DNA of 26,440 bases. It comes from a virus. A program made the position numbers and the translations under genes. The DNA lies in the IMG/VR virus record IMGVR_UViG_3300032116_001144, positions 1-26,440 of that record. One strand, written 5' to 3'. Under the pieces are notes generated by a model. That model ran no database searches. It had not been told where the DNA came from and was given only the letters and a program-made list of their open reading frames with translations. Positions 11,520-19,266 of the stretch are shown here, one piece after another (position 1 is the stretch's first letter; the number at the start of each line of letters is the position of its first letter).

Positions 11520-13907
11520 TCAGATGTGACGGTTGGCGACCGCGAGAGCCTGCACAACGTGTTCGTCGGGCTTCTCAAGGATCGTCTCAGTTTGCTTGCC
11601 GATGCTATTTTTTGCAATCTCTGCCGCGCGGATCAGCTTTTCTGCTGCATCCTCATGGACGATGCGACCACCGGAGGCGCGAGCGACACGACCGCCAGAG
11701 GCATAGATGCCAGCAGACTTCATCTTGTCCTCGTAGAAACGCTTGATCCCGCCGATAGTCTGGTTCCGCAGGTTAGGGTTCTGGCGCAGCAGCGTGGATG
11801 TCGTGAACTTCTCCCCAAGCCGCTGCCAAAAGTCCTCTGGAAGATCTGCAAACCGAGTGGAGGGCGGAAGTCCTAGAAGAGCGGTAGCACCAGAGGCACC
11901 AAAATAGTGAGCGAGGCCAAGATCCGAGTATGTGGGATTCCGGCCAAGCTTCTTCTTAAGGGCTTCGACGTTCTGATTGGTCAACCAAGCCGCAGCCTCA
12001 AACTGCTGCTGCTCTGTAGCCTGTCGCGGATCAGCAGGAAGGCCGGGGATCTGCTTTCGGATGCTGTTCCAAGTGTCCGGCATGAACTGATAGCGCCCAC
12101 GCGCGCCAGAAAGGGCATTCTCAGCATTAAGATTGCCACGGCTCTCAACCATGCCAATCGTCTCAAGATACTTCCTGAGCGCAGGCTCCTCGATCTGCTC
12201 TTCTGTCGTGCGCTGCGGTGCTGTAGCGCCATAGATGGCTGCGCGACCGGCGGGAGATGCCACCCTAGCCGCGCCTGCGCCCATGCGACCAGCGGCGTAA
12301 TTGACTGCTCCAAGTACCCTTGGAGAATGAGCGGCAAGACCAGCGATAGCAGCGGGGAAGCCAGCCGCTGCACTTGCAATGCCAGCACCAATACCTGTCG
12401 TTCCAAGGATCGCGCCACGAACACCATGCGGGAAAAGGCTGCTAAGTTCCGCGCCAGCAATCATGTACGGCAAGTTTGCATTGTGCTTGGAAAGCTCTGC
12501 CAGAAGACTGCGCTTGGTCTCGGAGTCCTTGATCTTGAGGATCTTCTTAAGAGCTGTGTATTGATTCTTTCCAGTTCCAACACCGAATTCAGAAATGATG
12601 GCACGAAGCTTATCACTAGCCTCCTGATAAGCCTTCATCGTGCTTGCGTATTGCTTTCCAATCTTGGGATCGTCTGTAATGGTTTTGAGAACCGCATCCC
12701 TGACCATGTCAACGGCTTTGCGATCAGGAGTCCCCTTTTGATAGGCACTCCCGATATCGTCTATTGCCATCTTGAGCTTATGCGCTCCTTCAAGCGTGGA
12801 GTGCATAGATCCGGGGGCAGCGGACTTAAATTCATTAACCTTGTTCACGACATCGTTCAATGCCTTGGCTGCGCCACCAACGATTTGGATTGTTTGACCG
12901 GAAATAGGATCAACGGAGTAGGCCAGCTTGAATGCATCGTTTATGGCCGGATCAATTCGTGAGACGTAATTTGTTGCGGGGACTCCGGTCGTTCCAAATG
13001 TGTCCTGATGTGATTTGAAAAAGTTCTGGTTCTTCTCATCGAATGCCTTGTACAGGGCATCCTTGAAGCTATCGACCATATCAATCGGCCGAGCAGCTCC
13101 AGTCTGATAAGCCCTGAAGACTTCTCGCTGCTCTGGTGTGCCGTACCTAGCAACCTTGCCAGCGTCCTTTAGGGATTCGACAGACGAGCCAGAGAGGAAG
13201 GATTCCGCATACGGCATCATCTTTGCCGCGCCAGCAAAAGGAAGCGCAGCAACTCTGGCACCGGAATAAATAGGATCTAGGAACTGCGCCGCCTGTCCTG
13301 TCTTCTCAAGAGCCTTCGCAGCAGCCCCAGCCATGCCGCTTGTCTTGCCAGCAACGCCAGTCAGCCTTGCGGCGGCGGATGTGCCACCCGTGATGAACAG
13401 GGACGCATCGCTGAGAACAGCAGCAGGATCTTCGGCCAGAGCCTTCTTGAACCCCTGAACCGATCCATACTTCTTGGCATACTCGTCCACAAAAGCGTCG
13501 AGCATTGACTCCTTCTGAGCCTTCTCCTGCGGATCTTGGCGAACACCAAGAGCGCCCTCTGCCTTGGAGTAGATGCCGCTTCCAAGCTGGCCGATAGCGC
13601 GACCAGTCTCTACGGGACTGGTAACCGCATGGAAGATGTCTTGGCCCATCTTGATGGTGGATGGGATCAGTTGCTCCTTGGCTCGGCCAAGGGTTTCCGA
13701 CCAAGTCTTCTCTTCTTCGGGAGCAACAGGAGCCTGCTGGCGCGGCACACGCATGGGAGGAGGACGTCCAGCCGTATCGGCTAGGCGGGATGGAGCCATC
13801 GGCGGGGAACGCTCTGGCGCATCCAGAATAAACTGGAGTCCGCTTCCGCCTTGCTGACCCGCAGACGGAGCCTGTCCCTCAGAGGGAGGACCAAGGATGA
13901 ATTCCAT
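11520..13907 (-). CDS. Large internal virion protein with C-terminal lytic transglycosylase-like domain
   Basis: 795 residues. The first ~75 residues are proline-rich and disordered. Then come helical segments and alanine/glycine-rich stretches (AGKTSGMAGAAAKALEKTG near 195, GVRGAILGTTGIGAGIASAAAGFPAAIAGLAAH near 500-535) that could insert into a membrane. A lysozyme-like domain spans about 577-690: YLETIGMVESRGNLNAEN with catalytic E588 and GARGRYQFMPDTW. A tail of ~60 residues contains paired ASGGR motifs. Architecture fits an ejected pilot protein that opens peptidoglycan during DNA entry. It starts at a TAATG overlap with the stop of the preceding gene. The lytic-domain assignment is strong; ejection is inferred from location and layout. 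Confidence 0.85.
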   Translation of the reverse strand: MEFILGPPSEGQAPSAGQQGGSGLQFILDAPERSPPMAPSRLADTAGRPPPMRVPRQQAPVAPEEEKTWSETLGRAKEQLIPSTIKMGQDIFHAVTSPVETGRAIGQLGSGIYSKAEGALGVRQDPQEKAQKESMLDAFVDEYAKKYGSVQGFKKALAEDPAAVLSDASLFITGGTSAAARLTGVAGKTSGMAGAAAKALEKTGQAAQFLDPIYSGARVAALPFAGAAKMMPYAESFLSGSSVESLKDAGKVARYGTPEQREVFRAYQTGAARPIDMVDSFKDALYKAFDEKNQNFFKSHQDTFGTTGVPATNYVSRIDPAINDAFKLAYSVDPISGQTIQIVGGAAKALNDVVNKVNEFKSAAPGSMHSTLEGAHKLKMAIDDIGSAYQKGTPDRKAVDMVRDAVLKTITDDPKIGKQYASTMKAYQEASDKLRAIISEFGVGTGKNQYTALKKILKIKDSETKRSLLAELSKHNANLPYMIAGAELSSLFPHGVRGAILGTTGIGAGIASAAAGFPAAIAGLAAHSPRVLGAVNYAAGRMGAGAARVASPAGRAAIYGATAPQRTTEEQIEEPALRKYLETIGMVESRGNLNAENALSGARGRYQFMPDTWNSIRKQIPGLPADPRQATEQQQFEAAAWLTNQNVEALKKKLGRNPTYSDLGLAHYFGASGATALLGLPPSTRFADLPEDFWQRLGEKFTTSTLLRQNPNLRNQTIGGIKRFYEDKMKSAGIYASGGRVARASGGRIVHEDAAEKLIRAAEIAKNSIGKQTETILEKPDEHVVQALAVANRHI

Positions 13908-16900
13908 TACTGCCTCGCTCCGCTAAAGTAACTGATAAGCCTGCGAGCGCGATCCTCTCCATATTGCTTGTTCAAAGCTGCAACAAAATTTGGATCATAA
14001 TTACCGGCATTCTTTACCATGTAAGAGAGAATTGACGGGCTAACTGTCACAATCTGACCAGATGCATTTCTCGCCTGAAGAGGATTGAATAGAGACATGA
14101 TATCAGCCTTGTCTTGAGCAAGCCTGCCGCGAGAAGCATTATTAAATGCCTCAGACAAACCATATCCAGAAACTCGGCTCTGATCTGGGCTAAGTTTATA
14201 TGTATCCTCAATGTGCCTGCGATAATTATCGTAAAATGCAGCCTCATCCCTAGCAATCATATCAGATGCAAGAAGTGAGGAAACAAGCTCCTTCTGGCCC
14301 TGCTTAGACTGAAAATCACTCGGAATTGAGCTAAGAATGTTTTCAATTGATTGAAATGCCCTTTGCTGCCTTTGATCGGAACTTGCAGATGCCATAGAGG
14401 TTCTAATTTTATTTATTACATCAATTGCAGCGGTTGTATCAGTAAATCTTGGAACTTCAAGCCCAACAATGTTCATAAGTGGAATAATTCTTTGAAAGAT
14501 TGGATTGAAAATCTGGGCTTGAAGGGGGCCTGACTGTCCTTCAGGCAACCTTGACATGGCATCTGCGAATGCAAGCGTCTGGGGCATGTTTGCGCGAGCC
14601 TGAAGGGCGCGCTCTTCAGCCGCAGTAAACGGATTTGCCGCAGGATCATTTACAAACTGCTGCGGATTTACATCTGCTGCTCTGGTTGCATTCTGCCCAG
14701 CAAGGTTCTCAATTTCAGGAGAGACAATCGCACCGGACTGCTGACTAGCTGGGATAGAAACTTGAGGAGGCAGAACGGGCTTGGCAGAGGAAATAGGAAC
14801 AAGCACATACCGGTTTGGATTTTGATTATAAACAGATCTGCGAATAGCCATCGGCATGTTATTGCTGTCTCGAACCATCACATATGGAACACCATTGGAT
14901 TCAAAGAAAGCTCCAACTGCTGTCTGCTGCTGAAGACGCTGAGTCTCAGCCTCAGTCCTCGCACGTTCAGCAGCCTTGGTCTGGACATTCTCATAAGCCT
15001 GCGCCCCAGCACCGACACCCTGAAGGATGGCAGAGCCGAGGTAGCGGCTGGGAGACGAGGCCATAGCGCCAAGGCCAGTCAGGAGAGGAACGAGGAAGTT
15101 CTCGCTGGCAACCGCGCCAAGGAGGCCTCGACCACCCTCACCTCCAGACATGGTGGCAGGCTGCTGCGCCTGAGCAGCGGCAACGCCAGCAGGGGCCTGC
15201 TGTGTGGCAGGCTCCATGACAACCCCTGTGGGCTGCGGAGCTTCTTCAGTTACGTCAGGCCTTCCTTGACCGGCAACGGGACCAACTTCAATCGGATTGA
15301 GAAGAGGCGGAGCCTGCCGACCAGCAACTCCCGGTGAAGGCGCGGGCGGCGGAGGAAGCGGAGGAAGCGGAGCAGCACCCTCCTCAACCTGTCGCACGGG
15401 AGGCGTTAGTCCGTACCTCTCTTCCATAGCCCTATTGGCGCGCTCTTGAAGAGTTTCCCCCGGACGAAATCCAAAAGGAATCCTGATGACATCAAGAGGA
15501 TTTGCTATGCGAGAGCCAGCGGTAGGATCAAAAGAGGTATTTGGGTCAACAAGATTATAAGGCTCGGATTCATTTGCAGGAGTATTTTGAGGCGCAGCGG
15601 GCGGAACAGTCGGAAGATTAGATGTCCGATGCCTTATATCGGACTGCTGCAAATCAGGACGAGCCGGAAATTGAGGCTGCGAGCGAGCAGCGGCATCGCT
15701 TGCAGCCCTTGCAGCGGCTCGCTCTGCTGCCTGTCTACGAGTGTTTTCATCAATAGTCGCGGCGCGCTGTTCGGGCGTCATATCGCCGGATGGAACGGCT
15801 CCAGCTTCTTGATAGTGAAGACGACCTGCGACGCCACCAGAAGCCATGCCCGGAATTGGCATGGGATAGGACGAAGACGATGGAGTCTGTGATCCAGACC
15901 CAAAGTCAGGAAGAAATTCCATGATACGATTGGGATTAGCAACAATCCCGCTTCCCGGCCTGTACTCCCCTCCAACCCCGACAAGCCCCGGCCTTGCAGG
16001 CTGCGCGGGAGTGCTTCCAGAGGCGGGGGTAGCAGCCTTGCCCAGTAGAGCGGTCTTGCCGGTGCTATAGGCTCCAGACGCCATCTTGTATGCGTCTTCT
16101 CCGCGCTTGGCGGACTCCTGAAGCTCTTGAAGACCTGTCTTGACGGGTTCAGGTGCGCGAGCAGGACGCAGCATCTCCATCGACTTGATGGGATCACGCG
16201 CCTGTCCAGCCGGGATGTTCAGGCCCGCAGGACGACCCATCTGGCCGTACATGCCCTGCTGCATGGCAATGATGCGGTCGAAGTCCATGCCGCCGCCATC
16301 AGCCATGTGGGGGACAAGCCCGCCAGAGGCGAAGCCACCACCCGCATGGATCGACGCAGCCATCCGGCCCATCTGCATCAGGTCTCGGACAGTCGGGTCT
16401 TGAACCGGACCTGTCGCTCCGCCAGCAGGCTTGAGCGACTGAGGAGTCATCGGCTTGCTGATGTCCTCCGGAACGTACTCCTCGGATGCCTCAGAGTAAG
16501 GAAGACCACCGGCAGCATACCCAACGACGCCACCGGCAGCGTACTGCGGAACACCAGCCGGGATGTCAGCCGCATAGTTCAGGGGACGGATCGTGATCGT
16601 CGTCGGCGCAAGCGGGCGCGACGGCACGTTGATCTCGCGCATGGTCGTGCTGTACGGACCCTTGCGCGGATCGGGATTCCCGTACAGGCCGGAATGACCG
16701 TAAGGAACCATCTCGCGATGCATGGTCAGGAGACGCTTAAGCTCCGCGATCTGACCACCGCGCGCGTACCCTTCGCCAGCCATGCTGGGAGTAACCGCTC
16801 CACCCTCCGATGAGGGCATCAGGCCGCCGCCATAAGCCTTCTTGTGCCGAGCCGCATCGTCCGTGGCAGCACGGTAGTCCACCGTCTTGTACCCGCCAGC

Positions 16901-17860
16901 AACGCCCACAGCGTCGGGATGATGCTTCTCAACCTCATCCGCCATGAGGCCGATATGCGTCCTGCCATCCGCCATCGTGTAGCGGTAGAGCTTCTGTCCG
17001 TCCTTGAGCTTGCCGATCTCCTCCACGTTCGCCTTGAGGCGACGATCTGAGAAGAAGCTTGACGGCTGCGTTGTCGTCGTCGTGGAGCCGGATAGCGCAC
17101 CAGTACCCATCGCGATGTTGGCGAGGAACTGAGCGACTTGGAACGGGTAGCCCTGCTCCTGAAGGAACTGATTGTAGCGAGCGGTAAGATCCGCCTGCTG
17201 GGTCTGCTGCTCGGCTGTACCGGCGGCAAGCTGGGCCTGCGCGCCCTGTAGAGCCGCCTGCTGCGCTCCCGCGCCAAGACCAGCGATCTGCTGACCTGCC
17301 TGCATCCGGCGAGCCAGATCCGCCGCCACGACACCCTGCTGCCCGGCAGCCGTCTGAACAGCCTGCCCGTAGCCCTGAGCGTAGATGGGGGCCATGGCCT
17401 GCGCTGTTCCTAGCTGCTGCTGGCGCGCAAGATTTGCCGCCACAAGGCCTGCACGATCACCACCAAAGGCACCCGCCCTGATGGCGTTCGCTGTCTGCCC
17501 CATCATCTCTTCCTGCTGCTGCTGACGCAGAGCCTGATAGGTCGGACGCGCGACGGACTCAATGTAGGGGTTCTCGTAGTAGGCAATCTGCCCCTGTGTC
17601 AGGGGACCGACATCCTGCGCTCCGGCCATAGTCAGGCCAGTTCCAGCCCCAAAGAAGGGCTGCGCCAGATTGGCCCCCGACGTAGTACCCTGAATACCAG
17701 CCTGCTGAGTGCCAGTCAGGGGCGCAACAAACTGTTCGGTGTACTGCTGGAATGGGCGCTGCGCGACCTGCTCTGCCCGAGTGTTTACAGCATTGTACCT
17801 CGCCAATACCTCCGGCGGGATCGAAACGCTCTGGGTAGATTGAGAGGTCTTGCCGCCCAT
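13907..17860 (-). CDS. 1317-residue virion protein with internal peptidase S74 domain
   Basis: The N-terminal ~265 residues are Gln/Ala-rich (NLARQQQLGTAQAMAPIYAQ and similar). A peptidase S74 (self-cleaving chaperone) domain lies at about 268-332: FFSDRRLKANVEEI with the Ser-Lys dyad S271/K276, HIGLMADEVEKHHPDAVG and YKTVDYRA. Past it are Gly-rich segments with repeated AxGG units (GVPQYAAGGVVGYAAGGLP), a proline-rich stretch, and a hydrophobic region near 905-945 containing LVPLLTGLGAMASS. The remaining ~350 residues are helical. S74 normally lies at a fibre's C terminus, so its position here is unusual. Residues from ~700 on are encoded by visibly more AT-rich DNA. Likely a pilot/ejection or tail-complex protein; the N-terminal part may be released by cleavage. 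Confidence 0.85.
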   Translation of the reverse strand: MGGKTSQSTQSVSIPPEVLARYNAVNTRAEQVAQRPFQQYTEQFVAPLTGTQQAGIQGTTSGANLAQPFFGAGTGLTMAGAQDVGPLTQGQIAYYENPYIESVARPTYQALRQQQQEEMMGQTANAIRAGAFGGDRAGLVAANLARQQQLGTAQAMAPIYAQGYGQAVQTAAGQQGVVAADLARRMQAGQQIAGLGAGAQQAALQGAQAQLAAGTAEQQTQQADLTARYNQFLQEQGYPFQVAQFLANIAMGTGALSGSTTTTTQPSSFFSDRRLKANVEEIGKLKDGQKLYRYTMADGRTHIGLMADEVEKHHPDAVGVAGGYKTVDYRAATDDAARHKKAYGGGLMPSSEGGAVTPSMAGEGYARGGQIAELKRLLTMHREMVPYGHSGLYGNPDPRKGPYSTTMREINVPSRPLAPTTITIRPLNYAADIPAGVPQYAAGGVVGYAAGGLPYSEASEEYVPEDISKPMTPQSLKPAGGATGPVQDPTVRDLMQMGRMAASIHAGGGFASGGLVPHMADGGGMDFDRIIAMQQGMYGQMGRPAGLNIPAGQARDPIKSMEMLRPARAPEPVKTGLQELQESAKRGEDAYKMASGAYSTGKTALLGKAATPASGSTPAQPARPGLVGVGGEYRPGSGIVANPNRIMEFLPDFGSGSQTPSSSSYPMPIPGMASGGVAGRLHYQEAGAVPSGDMTPEQRAATIDENTRRQAAERAAARAASDAAARSQPQFPARPDLQQSDIRHRTSNLPTVPPAAPQNTPANESEPYNLVDPNTSFDPTAGSRIANPLDVIRIPFGFRPGETLQERANRAMEERYGLTPPVRQVEEGAAPLPPLPPPPAPSPGVAGRQAPPLLNPIEVGPVAGQGRPDVTEEAPQPTGVVMEPATQQAPAGVAAAQAQQPATMSGGEGGRGLLGAVASENFLVPLLTGLGAMASSPSRYLGSAILQGVGAGAQAYENVQTKAAERARTEAETQRLQQQTAVGAFFESNGVPYVMVRDSNNMPMAIRRSVYNQNPNRYVLVPISSAKPVLPPQVSIPASQQSGAIVSPEIENLAGQNATRAADVNPQQFVNDPAANPFTAAEERALQARANMPQTLAFADAMSRLPEGQSGPLQAQIFNPIFQRIIPLMNIVGLEVPRFTDTTAAIDVINKIRTSMASASSDQRQQRAFQSIENILSSIPSDFQSKQGQKELVSSLLASDMIARDEAAFYDNYRRHIEDTYKLSPDQSRVSGYGLSEAFNNASRGRLAQDKADIMSLFNPLQARNASGQIVTVSPSILSYMVKNAGNYDPNFVAALNKQYGEDRARRLISYFSGARQ

Positions 17861-17861
17861 A

Positions 17862-18344
17862 TTAGTGTTCCTTTACCGCCCCGGTTGTAGCCCCGTAGAG
17901 GAAGAACGCTCCACTAGGCTTTCCAAACTGACGCTCGTACAGGCGAACCTTTGCCTCGGTACGGTCGTTAGACAATACACCAATGATCAGCGGAATGCCC
18001 AGCGCATCAGACACGGATTTGCTGAACTCGCAAAGCCGCCGAGCGCGCCCTCCCTTGGCATTTCGGTAGTCTGGGTGAATGAAGATTGCCTTCTCCTCCA
18101 GAACTTCCCTATCACTATACCACATATTCCCTACACGAAGCAAAACTGCTCCTTCAGGCTTTCCGTTAGCGCCAATGACGCCGACAACACCCCTGTCCTT
18201 GTTCAAGGCAGGCCAGATCTCCGCGAGAAGCTTGTGCGGATTCGGCTCCACAAAGCCGTTTTCGTCGCACGCAGCCAATGCAAGATCCATGATGTCGTGA
18301 ACGTCATTAGGCGTACCAACCCTCACCTTGATTTCGTCAGCCAT
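17862..18344 (-). CDS. GNAT-family N-acetyltransferase
   Basis: Transfers an acetyl group from acetyl-CoA to an amine. The acetyl-CoA loop and fold core are visible: IFIHPDYRNAKGGRARRLCEFSKSVSDALGIPLIIGV (about residues 88-124), with the R/Q-x-x-G-x-G/A-like segment at RNAKGGRARRL. The end has the usual beta-strand FFLYGATTG. It is 160 residues long, normal for GNAT. GNAT genes within virion gene clusters are seen in many podovirus-type phages and may modify a structural protein or a host target; substrate unknown. It lies one base before the S74 gene start, coupled. The RNAKGGRARR loop has its glycines a little displaced compared with the common QxxGxG/A motif. Confidence 0.85.
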   Translation of the reverse strand: MADEIKVRVGTPNDVHDIMDLALAACDENGFVEPNPHKLLAEIWPALNKDRGVVGVIGANGKPEGAVLLRVGNMWYSDREVLEEKAIFIHPDYRNAKGGRARRLCEFSKSVSDALGIPLIIGVLSNDRTEAKVRLYERQFGKPSGAFFLYGATTGAVKEH

Positions 18345-18358
18345 ATCCTTCCCCCTTT

Positions 18359-18907
18359 TTAGTCCTTCTTCGGTCCCGGCAGGGACTTCAGAGTAGCGAC
18401 AGTCTTTGCCCGCATTCTCTTGACAAAGCTATCCAAAACTTTATGCCCAGCATCCATGTCGCCATTTCCGATCCTGACCACGTCGTCAGGATGGATGACG
18501 TACTCCCCGCCAGCGGCAACAATAGGAACCGTCGAGGAGATCCCCGCATCCGCTCCCGGAGTCCCAAACTTGCGGGTCGAGAAGATGCTATTGGCGACCT
18601 TGAAGCCCGCCATCGTGTTCCCCTCGCCCATAGCTGAGATGATGTCGGCAGGGATCACATAGGCCCCGGACGGCACATGCATGGGGAGGTGGTCCGTCCT
18701 GCCAGCCACCGCGCTGTGGATCGGCCCCGTGTGGACCCTTTCGGTCGCGGGTTGGGCAGGAGCCATGAGCGGACCGCCCTCCGCGCGAGCCTTGCGGGCC
18801 GTGCTGAGAGCGATGGCGATTGCCTGCTTCTGGGGACGCCCGGACGAGACAAGCTCGCTGATGTTGCGGCTGATGGTCTTCTGCGACTTTCCCTTGGCGA
18901 GGGGCAT
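18359..18907 (-). CDS. Conserved phage structural-region protein (KGKS/RPQKQA family)
   Basis: Begins MPLAKGKSQKTISRNISELVSSGRPQKQAIAIALSTARKARA (182 residues), a pattern I recognise from small phage proteins near virion genes: KGKS-x-K-x-I-S-x-NI-x-ELV…GRPQKQAxAIAL. A linker is followed by SAMGEGNTMAGFKVANSIF and IVAAGGEYVIHPDDVVRIGNGD, resembling the short motif GEYVI-PxDVV that is common in phage virion proteins. I chose ATG 18907, eight bases after GGGA; ATG 18913, in an ATGA overlap with the previous stop, would add Met-Ile. Function in the particle is unknown. Confidence 0.75.
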   Translation of the reverse strand: MPLAKGKSQKTISRNISELVSSGRPQKQAIAIALSTARKARAEGGPLMAPAQPATERVHTGPIHSAVAGRTDHLPMHVPSGAYVIPADIISAMGEGNTMAGFKVANSIFSTRKFGTPGADAGISSTVPIVAAGGEYVIHPDDVVRIGNGDMDAGHKVLDSFVKRMRAKTVATLKSLPGPKKD

Positions 18908-18909
18908 GA

Positions 18910-19266
18910 TCATGTTCCCGCAAAGTAGGTCACGTTGATCGATTGTCCCGTGCCGGGAGAGATCACCAGACCCGTGTTGAAGACCTGACCAAGGGGATAA
19001 ATCCCAGCGGTCGTCGGAGTAGAGAATAGCTTGTTGCCAGCAGCCGTCGTGGTCGTGCTGGACGCATTGTAGATCGATCCAGCGGCGCTACCCGCAACCA
19101 CGACGCAGACATTGACCAGATACCCTCGGCCAGCGATGACAAGCGTGTTGCCGGTGACCGTAGCAGATGTCGCGTTTCCCTGCGCTCGCAGGATCGTCTG
19201 AGCCGTGTTGCTGAGAGCGACAACAGCGTTCTTCTGGGTAGTCAGGATGTCTGCAAGGCTAGCCAT
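18910..19266 (-). CDS. Small beta-rich virion protein
   Basis: 118 residues. A short N-terminal helix (MASLADILTTQKNAVVALSNTAQTIL) is followed by beta-strand material rich in Val/Thr/Ala (TVTGNTLVIAGRGYLVNVCVVVAGSAAGSIYNA, ending GTGQSINVTYFAGT). No enzyme motif. The sequence shape is that of small head-decoration or tail-tip proteins of dsDNA phages. It lies between the gp10-like gene and the KGKS-type gene and overlaps the former by one base (the start ATG abuts its TGA). Assignment as structural is inference from composition and location. Confidence 0.7.
   Translation of the reverse strand: MASLADILTTQKNAVVALSNTAQTILRAQGNATSATVTGNTLVIAGRGYLVNVCVVVAGSAAGSIYNASSTTTTAAGNKLFSTPTTAGIYPLGQVFNTGLVISPGTGQSINVTYFAGT

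Noticed and set aside
11907-12962. A 351-residue open frame opposite the 795-residue virion protein
   Set aside because: Cysteine- and leucine-rich complement of a real gene with no ribosome site or family motif.
16127-16813. A 228-residue open frame opposite the S74 protein gene
   Set aside because: His/Arg-rich complement reading through repetitive Gly-rich coding DNA; not supported.
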